Source: Fulvivirga ulvae (lineage in GTDB: Bacteria; Bacteroidota; Bacteroidia; Cytophagales; Cyclobacteriaceae). From it: a DNA stretch of 64,000 bases. Both the position numbers and the translations under genes were made by a program. This document shows, one piece after another, positions 18,219-27,492 of this stretch; the first letter of the stretch is position 1; every line of letters begins with the position of its first letter. Where the stretch lies: the NCBI RefSeq assembly GCF_021389975.1, contig NZ_CP089981.1:5233501-5297500 (forward strand), read 5' to 3'. Below the pieces are notes generated by a model. The model ran no database searches. It had not been told where the DNA came from and saw only the letters and a program-made list of their open reading frames with translations.

Positions 18219-21200
18219 ATACCCTATACTGGCCAATATTGTTATTGCTATCACGCTGCTGGCTGGTCTGGCCAGCTTGCTAGGCACGAAGAAATCATTT
18301 TTCCCTACCCAGAAGGATAAGAACATTATTATCCAGGTGGCCTATCCCGGTGCATCGCCGGAGGAAATGGAAGAGGGCGTGACCCTGAAAATTGAAGAAG
18401 CCTTAACCAGTATTGCCGGCATAGATGAAGTTTCTTCTACTTCATCGGAGAATTCAGCCAACATCAATATTCTAACCCTGGAAAATTATGATATTGATGA
18501 AGTCTATACAGATGTTAAAAATGCAGTAGACGGGATAAGCTCGTTTCCGGTAAGCGCGGAAAAGCCAATTATCTATAAGCAAAGGCAGCAGTCCGTGGCG
18601 CAATGGCTGGCATTGACAGGAGATGTGGATCTGCGGGTGCTGGAGCAGTATGCAGAGGACATCAAAGACGATTTGTTGGCTTCTGGTGTTATTTCACAAG
18701 TGAGTGTTAGCGGACTTCCGGCCAGAGAGATCTCAATTGAAGTTTCAGAACAGGACCTCAGCCGCTTCGGGTTAACCTTCGATCAGGTGGCTACTGCCGT
18801 ACGCCAAAATAATCGTGATATATCTGCCGGATCGATCAAAGCCGAAAGTGAGGAGATATTGATCAGGTCTAAGGCAAAAGAGACTGATGCGGCACTGATA
18901 GCTGAAATAATAATCCGTTCTAATCCGGATGGAAGCAACCTTCTTTTAAAGGATGTTGCCCGTATAAAAGAACAGTATGCAGATCAACCCAATAAGGCTT
19001 TGCTCAATGGAAAGCGGGCCGTCTTTATTCAGGTTAGCAAACTTGAGGAAGAGGACCTGCAGCAAATATCAGAGTTTGTAACCCCGTATGTGGAAACGTT
19101 TAACGAAACCCATACAGGTGTACAGCTTGACCTTACCTGGGACTTTATGACTATGCTGAATCAACGCCTGGAGTTGCTGACAAGTAATGGTGTTATAGGA
19201 CTATTATTGGTGTTGATAGCATTAGGTACCTTCCTGAGCTTAAGGCTGTCTTTCTGGGTGGCATGGGGTATCCCGTCGTCATTCCTGGGAATGTTTATAT
19301 TGGGCTCGTTTGTGGGGCTTACCATTAACATGATATCGTTATTCGGTATGATACTCGTAATTGGTATCCTTGTGGATGATGGAATTGTGATTGCCGAGAA
19401 TATTTACTCCCATTTTGAAAAGACCAGGAATCCTATTAAAGCTGCCGTAAAGGGCACCATGGAAGTTGTTCCTGCTGTTTTTACTTCAGTTACCACTACC
19501 ATAGTCGCCTTCCTGCCACTTCTTTTCCTGACTGGTGGGTTCGAGTTTTTAAGAGATATGGCTTTTGTGGTTATTTTTAGTCTCGGTTTCTCTTTGGTTG
19601 AGGCATTTTTTGTGCTTCCAGCACACCTGGCCAGCAAGAGCGTACTCAGTGTTAAGAAAGAAGATACCCGAAGCTATAAAATCAGGAGTATCATCAACAA
19701 GGGAATTGATTTTTTACGATTCAATCTCTATGGTAATGCGTTGAAATATACGATGAAATACAGGTTCATTTCCATGTGTATTCTGATGGCATTGTTTTTA
19801 ATTACGGCAGGGTTATTTCAGGGAGGTTTTATTAAATCTACCTTTTTCCCTCAGATACCATTTAACAGCTTTAATATAAACGTAGCTTTCAAACCAGGAG
19901 AAAGAGAGGCTAAAGTAGAGGCCTATCTCGAAAGGTTCGATAATGCGGTTTGGGAAGTTAACGAAGATTTAAAAAAGGATCTGGAGACTGAAGATGATAT
20001 CGTCAATTATACTTTTGGCTCAGTTGGTAATACCAGCGATGGTTCCGAGTCAGGCTCGCATGCAGGTAATATTAATGTGTTTTATAAGGAGCTGGATGAT
20101 TACGGTATTAACAGTTTTGACCTTATTAATAGAATAGAGAAGAAAATAGGGGCTGTGCCCGAAGCCGAGAAGTATAATATAGGTGGTGGTAACCGATGGG
20201 GCAAGCCCGTGTCTGTGAAGCTACTGGGTAAGAACTACGATGAGCTACGTACCGCAAAGGAGTTTTTAAAGCAGGAACTGGGTAAAATCTCAGACCTGAA
20301 GGATATAGAAGATAATGTTGCCATCGGCCGAAGGGAAATGCTCTTTGAGCTCACTCCCGAAGCTTACTTTTTAGGCCTTACACATAATGATATAACTACA
20401 CAGATCAGGCAGGGTTTTTTTGGTGAAGAGGTGCAGAGGTTGCAAAAAGGTGATGATGAAGTTAAAGTATGGGTGAGGTATCCCAGTTCCGGACGTCTTA
20501 ACATCGGACAACTTGAAGATATGAAAGTTAAGACCCCGAATGGTGAGCAATACCCACTCTCTCAATTATCCGAATATAAGGTAGAAAGAGGTATCTCCGG
20601 AATACGCCATTTCAATAGCAACAGGGCTGTTACAGTTGAAGCTGACCTGGTTGATCCTTTTGCGGAAGTTCCTCCTATACAAGAGAAAGTGCAAAATGAC
20701 ATAATCCCTCAACTACAGGCAAAGTTCCCTACGGTGAAAGTTGATTACGGCGGCCAGGCTAAAGAAAGTGCACGTGCAGGTCAGGAGATAGGATTGTTTT
20801 TTGGAGGTGCATTTCTGCTGATATTCTTTATTATCATGATCACTTTCCGTTCTTTTTACCAAGCCGTAATGATCATCATGATGATACCCCTGGGTTGGAT
20901 TGGAGCATCAATAGGTCATGGTATTGAGGGACATCCTGTATCACTTTTAAGTGCCTGGGGTATGATAGCCCTCTCCGGGGTAATCATTAACGATGCCGTG
21001 GTGTTTCTTGCCAAATATAACTCTCTCGTCAAAGACGATGGTCAATCTGTATATGATGCAGCGTATAATGCCGGTATTGCAAGGTTTCGCGCTATTATGC
21101 TTACCTCAATAACTACCGTGGTTGGGTTATGGCCTTTGATTATTGAAAAGAGCTTTCAGGCCCAGTTCCTGATCCCTATGGCTATTGCAGTTGCCTATGG

Positions 21201-21375
21201 GGTTTTGATTGGTACATTTATCATACTTTTGTTTTTCCCGGTGATCATTCTTGTATTTAATGATGTGAGAAGGTACGCCAAATGGCTATGGACAGGTAAT
21301 AAGCCAACACGAGAGGATGTGGAAAGAGTACTCATTGATGAGCGAAGAGTGGAAAAATACAGGGAATCAGCCTGA
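18178..21375 (+). CDS. RND-family efflux pump, inner-membrane transporter
   Basis: 1065 residues with the full AcrB/MexB-like duplication: TM1 (PILANIVIAITLLAGL), periplasmic porter loop, TM2-6 block, second half repeating TM7-12. The proton-relay pair Asp-Asp is seen in GILVDDGIVIAEN (TM4 region) and the second-half counterpart SGVIINDAVVFLAKY. The ATG at 18178 overlaps the adaptor gene by 41 bases; no better start is evident downstream before TM1. Drives proton-coupled export of drugs, lipids or metabolites; the substrate cannot be inferred. The downstream TolC gene completes the pump. Confidence 0.95.
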   Translation: MVKGIQNLIEYFVKYPILANIVIAITLLAGLASLLGTKKSFFPTQKDKNIIIQVAYPGASPEEMEEGVTLKIEEALTSIAGIDEVSSTSSENSANINILTLENYDIDEVYTDVKNAVDGISSFPVSAEKPIIYKQRQQSVAQWLALTGDVDLRVLEQYAEDIKDDLLASGVISQVSVSGLPAREISIEVSEQDLSRFGLTFDQVATAVRQNNRDISAGSIKAESEEILIRSKAKETDAALIAEIIIRSNPDGSNLLLKDVARIKEQYADQPNKALLNGKRAVFIQVSKLEEEDLQQISEFVTPYVETFNETHTGVQLDLTWDFMTMLNQRLELLTSNGVIGLLLVLIALGTFLSLRLSFWVAWGIPSSFLGMFILGSFVGLTINMISLFGMILVIGILVDDGIVIAENIYSHFEKTRNPIKAAVKGTMEVVPAVFTSVTTTIVAFLPLLFLTGGFEFLRDMAFVVIFSLGFSLVEAFFVLPAHLASKSVLSVKKEDTRSYKIRSIINKGIDFLRFNLYGNALKYTMKYRFISMCILMALFLITAGLFQGGFIKSTFFPQIPFNSFNINVAFKPGEREAKVEAYLERFDNAVWEVNEDLKKDLETEDDIVNYTFGSVGNTSDGSESGSHAGNINVFYKELDDYGINSFDLINRIEKKIGAVPEAEKYNIGGGNRWGKPVSVKLLGKNYDELRTAKEFLKQELGKISDLKDIEDNVAIGRREMLFELTPEAYFLGLTHNDITTQIRQGFFGEEVQRLQKGDDEVKVWVRYPSSGRLNIGQLEDMKVKTPNGEQYPLSQLSEYKVERGISGIRHFNSNRAVTVEADLVDPFAEVPPIQEKVQNDIIPQLQAKFPTVKVDYGGQAKESARAGQEIGLFFGGAFLLIFFIIMITFRSFYQAVMIIMMIPLGWIGASIGHGIEGHPVSLLSAWGMIALSGVIINDAVVFLAKYNSLVKDDGQSVYDAAYNAGIARFRAIMLTSITTVVGLWPLIIEKSFQAQFLIPMAIAVAYGVLIGTFIILLFFPVIILVFNDVRRYAKWLWTGNKPTREDVERVLIDERRVEKYRESA

Positions 21376-21401
21376 TATACTTCTTAAATTATTAGCTAAG
21401 G

Positions 21402-22769
21402 ATGAAATATAATTGTTTAGTATTTTTTATGGTATTGCTGTCATCGGCACAGGCCATCTGTCAGCAGGAACTATCACTTTCCGAAGCCGTACAAATAGGG
21501 CTGGAGAGAAACTATGACATCAAAATTGAGAACAGGAATGTAGAAATAGCAGAAAATAATAACAGTTGGGGAGAGGCCGGACGGTATCCCACGGTTACAC
21601 TAAACCTTAGTCAAAACAATTCATTGACGGATAATGTAAAGACCGCCAGTCCATTCCAGTTGCAGGATCAGACTATTTCCAACAGTCTGAACCCCTCCGT
21701 TAACCTGGACTGGACATTGTTTAATGGGTTTAAGATCAATATGAGCAAGCACCGTTTGGAGCAGCTTCAGGCCCAGTCGAAAGGTAATGCTGATATTGTG
21801 ATAGCCAATACCATTCAGTCTATAATTTTAGGGTATTATAAAGCAGTTCTGGAGAGAGAACGTTTAGATGAGTTTCAGAAACAATTGAACCTTTCAGGTG
21901 ATAAATACGAGTATACTAAAATAAAATCGGATTTGGGAAGCGCTGTAAGTACCGATCTGCTGCTTGAAGAGGCTAATTACCTGACGGATTCAACTAATTT
22001 TATCAACCAGGAGCTTAACTATAGAAATGCGATAAGGGATTTGAATGTGCTCCTGGCAGAGCAGGATATTGATAAAATGTATGTATTAACTGACGAACTG
22101 GAAGTTGATATCGAAACCTACGAAATGGCTGATCTGATGGCCAAGTTGAATGCTGAGAACGTAGACTTAAAGAAGCAGTTTATTGCGCAACGCATACTTG
22201 ACTATGACGTAGCCATCAGGAGGGCAGATCGCTATCCTCAACTGAGTTTTAATGCAGGCTATTCACACAACCGCAGCAGGGTAGACCTGAGTAATGCTAC
22301 ATTTCCTTCTGATGATGGTAGCAGCACACCCGGGCCTGCAGATCCGTTAAATGCTATAACAGACACCTATTTTGCAAATTTTACTCTTTCATTTACACTG
22401 TTTAATGGAGGTAAGATAAACAGGGCTATAGAAAATGCACTTATTACTGAAGATATTGAAAATATCAGGACAGAGCGACTTAAAAACACGTTGTACCGGG
22501 ATCTGGCCAAGGCCCATGACGAATATGAGATAAGGACCAGACTTTACAGGATCAGTGACCGGAGAAAGCAGGCTACTGAAACTAATCTTCAAATCTCAGA
22601 AGAGAAGTTTAAAAATGGTACCATAAACTCTTTTGACTATAGAACAGTTCAAAACGATAACCTCACGGCTGCCATACAAGAGCTTCAGTCTCTGTATAAT
22701 GTCATTGATTCAAAGGTTAGTTTAATGAGGTTGACCGGGGGAATTATAGAAACCTATATTGCTGAGTAA
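21402..22769 (+). CDS. TolC-like outer-membrane efflux channel
   Basis: 455 residues with signal peptide (MKYNCLVFFMVLLSSAQAICQQ). Two outer-membrane efflux protein repeats (PF02321) are visible: ELSLSEAVQIGLERNYDIKIENRN at the start and the second copy in the C-terminal half (AELMAKLNAENVDLKKQFIA to the long helix). Strand segments such as PSVNLDWTLFNGFKIN and ANFTLSFTLFNGGKIN are the typical barrel stretches. It starts 26 bases after the RND pump, forming a three-gene tripartite efflux operon closed by a terminator. Confidence 0.93.
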   Translation: MKYNCLVFFMVLLSSAQAICQQELSLSEAVQIGLERNYDIKIENRNVEIAENNNSWGEAGRYPTVTLNLSQNNSLTDNVKTASPFQLQDQTISNSLNPSVNLDWTLFNGFKINMSKHRLEQLQAQSKGNADIVIANTIQSIILGYYKAVLERERLDEFQKQLNLSGDKYEYTKIKSDLGSAVSTDLLLEEANYLTDSTNFINQELNYRNAIRDLNVLLAEQDIDKMYVLTDELEVDIETYEMADLMAKLNAENVDLKKQFIAQRILDYDVAIRRADRYPQLSFNAGYSHNRSRVDLSNATFPSDDGSSTPGPADPLNAITDTYFANFTLSFTLFNGGKINRAIENALITEDIENIRTERLKNTLYRDLAKAHDEYEIRTRLYRISDRRKQATETNLQISEEKFKNGTINSFDYRTVQNDNLTAAIQELQSLYNVIDSKVSLMRLTGGIIETYIAE

Positions 22770-22795
22770 TTTTATTATCCTCTGATGTTAAAATG

Positions 22796-22825
22796 AAACC
22801 CATGATTATTATGGGTTTTCTTTTT
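22796..22825 (+). terminator. Terminator of the RND efflux operon
   Basis: AAACCCAT pairs with ATGGGTTT around a 7-base loop, followed by TCTTTTT. Confidence 0.85.
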
Positions 22826-22942
22826 CCACTACAATTTAATGTTTAAAATTGCACCGATCAACAAGCGTGTGGCGTCAGAGTGTTGTCCCTATTTCTGCGT
22901 TATTTAATACACGTAAATAATTGAAAATAAAATACATTACAC

Positions 22943-23410
22943 ATGAAACAGCCAGATTCTCTTTTACAGGTAGCCGAGTTCCACAAAACATTCCAACACC
23001 CAATACTAGACAACCCAACCATTCCTGATGAAAAGAGATGTGCCTTAAGAGTGTCCCTGATCGCTGAAGAACTGAAAGAGCTGGAAGAAGCCATTAAGGA
23101 TAAAGACATTGTAGAGATAGCTGATGCTTTGTGTGATATTCAATACGTCCTCTCCGGTGCCGTACTGGAGTTTGGCCTGGGCGAGAAGTTTAAGGAACTT
23201 TTTGATGAGGTGCAGAGATCAAATATGAGCAAAGCCTGTGATACGGAGGAAGAGGCCATTGCAACTGTGGAGTATTATAAAACAGAAAAGGATACAGCGT
23301 GCTATTATGAGAAAATAGACGGTAAATATCTGGTATTTCGAAGCTCAGACAACAAAACAATCAAATCAATTAACTATTCTCCTGCTGATTTAAAATCTAT
23401 TCTTAAATAA
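22943..23410 (+). CDS. MazG-like nucleotide pyrophosphohydrolase
   Basis: 155 residues of the all-alpha NTP pyrophosphatase superfamily (PRA-PH / MazG / dUTPase-2 like). The metal-binding pattern EELKELEEAI...EIADALCD (ExxE then ExxD) is present at residues about 40-65. Members hydrolyse NTPs or modified nucleotides to monophosphate and pyrophosphate. The C-terminal 50 residues (YYKTEKDTACYYEKIDGKYLVFRSSDNK) resemble a small beta extension seen in this subgroup. It stands alone upstream of a PAS kinase, 55 bases away. House-cleaning of damaged nucleotides is the likely role. Confidence 0.85.
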   Translation: MKQPDSLLQVAEFHKTFQHPILDNPTIPDEKRCALRVSLIAEELKELEEAIKDKDIVEIADALCDIQYVLSGAVLEFGLGEKFKELFDEVQRSNMSKACDTEEEAIATVEYYKTEKDTACYYEKIDGKYLVFRSSDNKTIKSINYSPADLKSILK

Positions 23411-23465
23411 TAGTTTCTATTTTATTCTTGGAAATTATTAAATTATAGAATATTGATGATTTTAA

Positions 23466-24611
23466 ATGTCGAAAGAAATTGAAGATCTGAAAGCTGAAGT
23501 TAAGCGGTTAAAGGAGATGCTTGACCGTAACAATTCATCTGAGGCAGATCAAACATTCAAGGATTTATTTGATAATAGTACGGACCTGATCTATATACAC
23601 GATGAAAATGGTGTGTTTATAGATGTTAATCAGGCCGTGGTGGATAAGTACGGATACGGCAAAGAGGAAGTTATTGGCAATACACCTGTAATGTTTTCCG
23701 CTCCTAATATGAATGACATAGATGAGGTCGTAAGCAAAACGAGAATAGTGTGGGAGGGTGGTGAAGCACAGTCTGTAGAGTGGTGGAGTATACGGAAAGA
23801 TCAAACCATTTTCCTTAAAGAGCTTATATTAAGAAAAGGAAAATACTTTGGCCGTGACGTCATTGTGGCAACAGGTCGTGATATTACAGAGCGAAAGGAG
23901 GTTGAAAATAAGCTGCTGAAAAATAATGAAGAATTAAAAAACCTTAATGAAGCGCTCGATGCATTTGTTTATAGCGCCTCTCATGACCTGAAAGCCCCTT
24001 TGATGTCAGTAAAGGGTCTGATAAATCTGATGGAAGTGGACAGGGAAACAGACATCAACTATTATCTGGAGCGAATCAAGCTGGCTATAGAAAAGCTGAC
24101 GGATTTTGTTAATGACCTCGTGGAGTATTCCAGAAATACACGGACAGAGTTAAAAGTCGAAAAGGTCAATTTCAACCGGCTAATGATTGAGGTGCTACAT
24201 AATTTTGAGTTTTTGCCCGACGATCAAAAGGTTAAAAAAGATATCAGCATCGATCCTATTGATAATTTCTTCTCTGACCGCTACAGGATATTTATCGTCC
24301 TTAATAACCTTGTTTCAAATGCCATCCGCTACAGCGATGGAACAAAAAGTGAAAGCTATATCAAGGTCACCATTACTCAGGATAGAAATGAAGTAGTGAT
24401 AACCGTCGAGGATAATGGTATTGGGATAGCCGAAGAACATTTTGAAAATATATTTGACATGTTTTATCGTGCTACAGATACAAAGACAGGCTCAGGACTT
24501 GGTTTATATATTGTTAAAGAAACTTTACTCAAGTTAAGTGGAACTGTAAAATACACTTCTGAGGTCAAAAAAGGCACTTGTTTTGAAGTGAGGTTACCCA
24601 GTTTGCAGTGA
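23466..24611 (+). CDS. PAS-domain sensor histidine kinase
   Basis: 381 residues, no membrane segment. A short coiled coil (EDLKAEVKRLKEMLDR) leads into one PAS domain (about residues 25-145, ending GRDITERKEVE), then a HisKA domain with the phospho-acceptor His in SASHDLKAPL near residue 176 and an HATPase_c domain with N-box NNLVSNAIRYSD, G1 EDNGIGI, F-box and G2 GSGLGLYIVKE. No receiver domain or regulator is adjacent; the next gene is convergent. Signal unknown. Confidence 0.94.
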   Translation: MSKEIEDLKAEVKRLKEMLDRNNSSEADQTFKDLFDNSTDLIYIHDENGVFIDVNQAVVDKYGYGKEEVIGNTPVMFSAPNMNDIDEVVSKTRIVWEGGEAQSVEWWSIRKDQTIFLKELILRKGKYFGRDVIVATGRDITERKEVENKLLKNNEELKNLNEALDAFVYSASHDLKAPLMSVKGLINLMEVDRETDINYYLERIKLAIEKLTDFVNDLVEYSRNTRTELKVEKVNFNRLMIEVLHNFEFLPDDQKVKKDISIDPIDNFFSDRYRIFIVLNNLVSNAIRYSDGTKSESYIKVTITQDRNEVVITVEDNGIGIAEEHFENIFDMFYRATDTKTGSGLGLYIVKETLLKLSGTVKYTSEVKKGTCFEVRLPSLQ

Positions 24612-24612
24612 T

Positions 24613-25401
24613 CTAATAAGCTGATCCCATTTGTACTTTACTGCCATTTGCAGTTTTACTTTCAACAGGCGCGGCCATGCAGCAGGTTGATCCCAGTAAA
24701 AACATCCCAATTTCATCACCTATAGATAATCGAGCTCCTTCCTTAAAAACTCTATCAAGAACAATAGTACCTACAGCTGGTCCACCTACTATGGAAAGGT
24801 ACCAGGGGCGGCCCTTTTCATCTTTGAGAGAAACATTTACCCTCTCATTACGGATTGCAGGCAATGAAGGGTCCGTTTTGTAGACCCATGGCCTTAACAA
24901 TACGAGCTCTCCTGATATGCGCTCAGAAGCCACAGCAGTGCCATTGACAGGAGAATGAATACGGTGATAGTTGTTATTGTGTAGAAACACATTTGAGAAG
25001 TAATAATCATCAGGAATTTCCATTCCGAAACTTCCAAAAATAGTTCGTATATGCCTTCGGTCTCCCTTTACATTAACCTCAGGTATGTCGGCTATTCGTC
25101 CGCTATCGCATAGCAAGCCTTCGCATGGCCAGATATACGGTGAGTCTATTTTAGGTGGCTTTATATACTTTCGTGTAAAGAAGTCTTGAAAGCTACTGTA
25201 GCCATCATGGCCGCTTTCCGATTGAAATAATTTCAGATAGCTACTGTCCAGTCCGTTAAGCTTGCAGTATGGTGGGATGATGTGGCGGGTAAATGCCTTA
25301 TTGTATATTTTGGAATAGACTTTAGACACTTGCTTTTGCCAGTATGCCGGGATTATTCCCCAAACATTTAATGATACGAAACGATAGAAGGGTGTTGTCA
25401 T
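24613..25401 (-). CDS. psd: Phosphatidylserine decarboxylase
   Basis: Makes phosphatidylethanolamine from phosphatidylserine at the inner membrane. The proenzyme self-cleaves at an LGST motif, seen here as FLLGSTCC about 25 residues from the C-terminus, where Ser becomes the pyruvoyl group of the short alpha chain. The other family motif HRIHSPVNG, with the conserved His residues, is near the middle. At 262 residues it is the full-length class with an extended N-terminus rather than the short 210-220 residue form. The start ATG at 25401 is the only good one. Its 3' end nearly touches the convergent PAS kinase gene (1-base gap). Confidence 0.93.
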   Translation of the reverse strand: MTTPFYRFVSLNVWGIIPAYWQKQVSKVYSKIYNKAFTRHIIPPYCKLNGLDSSYLKLFQSESGHDGYSSFQDFFTRKYIKPPKIDSPYIWPCEGLLCDSGRIADIPEVNVKGDRRHIRTIFGSFGMEIPDDYYFSNVFLHNNNYHRIHSPVNGTAVASERISGELVLLRPWVYKTDPSLPAIRNERVNVSLKDEKGRPWYLSIVGGPAVGTIVLDRVFKEGARLSIGDEIGMFLLGSTCCMAAPVESKTANGSKVQMGSAY

Positions 25402-25776
25402 TGAGTGTTATTGTTGAACCTGATAGGTTTTACGGGCACTGCTTTCAAAAGATGAAGTTGAAAGCTGCTATTAGACCAACAGCTTATAGCGAATGATCAA
25501 TGACAAAAATTATAATACGGAAATATCCTAAATGTAGAATTCCAGTTGGAAAACGGGGGATGAAGTGGCTTGAAGAGGCCGTACGGCCAGTATGTTGGCG
25601 TTATTAAATACATCTATAAATTCAGTCCGGCTAATGCGCTCCTTGCTTTGTCCAGGTTTGATCTTATGGTACTGCATACGACCGGACTGATTTGCAGTGG
25701 CACTATAGACAAAATTATATCTGAAAGGAATAGGGGAGGGTACAAACCTCAAGTTACCCATATAAAGCCTCCTTTA
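25402..25776. other. Gap with no secure gene
   Basis: 375 bases. Two overlapping short frames on opposite strands (71 and 77 codons, about 25528-25785) are both possible but neither has recognisable features or a clear ribosome site. It may carry the promoter of psd on the minus strand. I see no repeat or RNA. Confidence 0.4.
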
Positions 25777-26022
25777 TTAATATGAATTCTTAAAATCAGC
25801 GTATAGCATACTGTTCTGTATTGAATTGTACTGGGCTAATAGGGTGTATGCTGAATTGGGAACATAATTAAAACGCTGTTTAAAACTTTCTACTTCAGCA
25901 GACAACTCTTTAACATAAAACCTGATTTGTTCCAGATTCTTACACCTTTTTGGTTTTTCAAAATTTTGCCTGGCAAAACTTGAGAACTGCTCGTCTAATT
26001 TCTTTTTTTCAAACTCGCTCAT
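25777..26022 (-). CDS. Small hypothetical protein
   Basis: An 81-residue, highly charged protein starting MSEFEKKKLDEQFSSFARQNFEKP. It is predicted mainly helical with a repeated heptad-like pattern of hydrophobics (IRFYVKELSAEVESFKQRF). No Cys, signal peptide or known motif. Amino-acid composition and a single well-placed ATG support a real gene, but I recognise no family. Confidence 0.5.
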   Translation of the reverse strand: MSEFEKKKLDEQFSSFARQNFEKPKRCKNLEQIRFYVKELSAEVESFKQRFNYVPNSAYTLLAQYNSIQNSMLYADFKNSY

Positions 26023-26431
26023 TGTTGTGTGTATTATTGCACTTAATTATATCGTAATAATAGCTATTTAATCTAATTTAAGCAATTATTGCATATAATT
26101 TTTGTGAAAAAATGCACAAAATTTTAACAATCAGTTTTCCAGCTTAAAATCAATTGATTAATTATAAATATCTGATATACAGAAATTTGAATTCTATTAA
26201 TTAATGTGTTTATTTCATTGTGAGGATGTAAGCTTATTGCAACTACAGCAGCCCATCACGGCCTTTTTGGATTATGAGCTTCTTCAGGGGCCTTTAGAAT
26301 GGAATAAGACACGCTAACTTTTTGCCGCTTATTATTTATTGAAGTATTTAATTAGATTACTTATGAAAGGGGATTACCAACTATTTAATTATATTTAAGA
26401 ATTATAAAACTAACAAAATAAAAAAGTGACT
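26023..26431. other. AT-rich gap between divergent genes
   Basis: 409 bases between a small minus-strand gene and the zinc-ribbon membrane gene. The first 150 bases are strongly AT-rich. An uninterrupted 37-codon frame (26204-26317, plus strand) exists but has no supporting feature. Promoters for both flanking genes should lie here. Confidence 0.4.
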
Positions 26432-27331
26432 ATGGAAGACTCTACGACAGGTGGCTTTCTCTCAACATGGCATTTATTGATGATAATTGGAGCTATCTTC
26501 TTTTTTGTATTATCCATTATTATCTTTATTTACCACCAACTCCGTATATCTGCTATTGCCGGCTTCAAAGAGAAGTACGATTACATCAGAAATAATGAAA
26601 TCAAAACGTATAAGATCTGCTTTATCTGCATAGCTGTAGCTGTGGCAATGCTCATCAACACATATGGTAAGGGATCTCTTACTTTTGATCCTGTTTGGTT
26701 TTTTGTTCGGTTATTTATATCAATTGCCGGCGGTACGCTGGTAGGCTACATTGCGGCTTTGGTGCTGGAGTACTACTACCCTACCAAGCTGAATAAAAAA
26801 CTTCGAAAGTGGAGATATACCCCACGTATAAGTCCGGAAAGTGGTAACAGGATGAGGCTTCTGAGTGAAGACGAAGAGGATGTCCATCTCGACGAGGGTA
26901 TGAAAGCTGAGGAAAATGTCTTTTCTGTCGACTATGATGTTTGGATTGATGAGGATACAGGCTACACCCAGATCGAAAAGTATCCCGGTCATCTTGAGGC
27001 GCTCCAGTGTGGTAACTGTGGCTTTTATACGTTGAAGGTTGTACGCGAGGAGATTATTGAACCACCAACAGAAATTAAAGAAGGTGAACTGATCAAGCAT
27101 TATGAATGCCAGTACTGTGGGTCTGTCAGGGCTACTCAGTTTCACATTGCCAAGGAAGAGAACTATGAGGGCTTTAAGCCTGAGAAAACCCAGTTTAAGA
27201 AAAATGCCCTGGTTAGTGTAGTCAAAGTAGAGATTCATGGTTCGTCCGGTGAAAGAAAGAGCTATACCTTTCAGACTGTTGAGCAGGCCAGAAGTTTTCT
27301 TGATGAATTTGATTTTGAAAAGGCCGGGTAG
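26432..27331 (+). CDS. Membrane protein with C-terminal zinc ribbon
   Basis: 299 residues from ATG 26432 (an in-frame GTG lies 6 bases upstream but ATG fits better). Three membrane segments: about residues 8-32, 57-77 and 84-108. The soluble C-terminal half is acidic, then carries two CxxC knuckles, CGNCGFYTLK and CQYCGSVRATQ, about 40 residues apart, forming a zinc ribbon, and a final mixed domain (VVKVEIHGSSGERKSYTFQ). I recognise no named family. It stands alone; membrane-anchored zinc ribbons may bind partner proteins or nucleic acid at the membrane, but that is inference. Confidence 0.75.
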   Translation: MEDSTTGGFLSTWHLLMIIGAIFFFVLSIIIFIYHQLRISAIAGFKEKYDYIRNNEIKTYKICFICIAVAVAMLINTYGKGSLTFDPVWFFVRLFISIAGGTLVGYIAALVLEYYYPTKLNKKLRKWRYTPRISPESGNRMRLLSEDEEDVHLDEGMKAEENVFSVDYDVWIDEDTGYTQIEKYPGHLEALQCGNCGFYTLKVVREEIIEPPTEIKEGELIKHYECQYCGSVRATQFHIAKEENYEGFKPEKTQFKKNALVSVVKVEIHGSSGERKSYTFQTVEQARSFLDEFDFEKAG

Positions 27332-27492
27332 TCTTAAACATTAATTTTATATAATTTAAGTGAGTTGTTGCAGACTTATGTGATCAACAGTTCGTTGTTG
27401 CTGTGTATAAGTTTTTTTAACATCCGGCACCCTTTTCGTTGTATATTCGTTATACCTCAAAATATTTAATACAGAAAAAGAAGAAGAGAAGC

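Noticed and set aside
25528..25785. Two overlapping small frames, one per strand; the minus one has a weak LysM-like string
   Set aside because: Only YHKIKPGQ resembles LysM and the rest does not follow the fold. Mutually exclusive frames without support.
26204..26317. 37-codon plus-strand frame
   Set aside because: Short, no ribosome site, no signal peptide and no recognisable motif; chance frame in an AT-rich gap.
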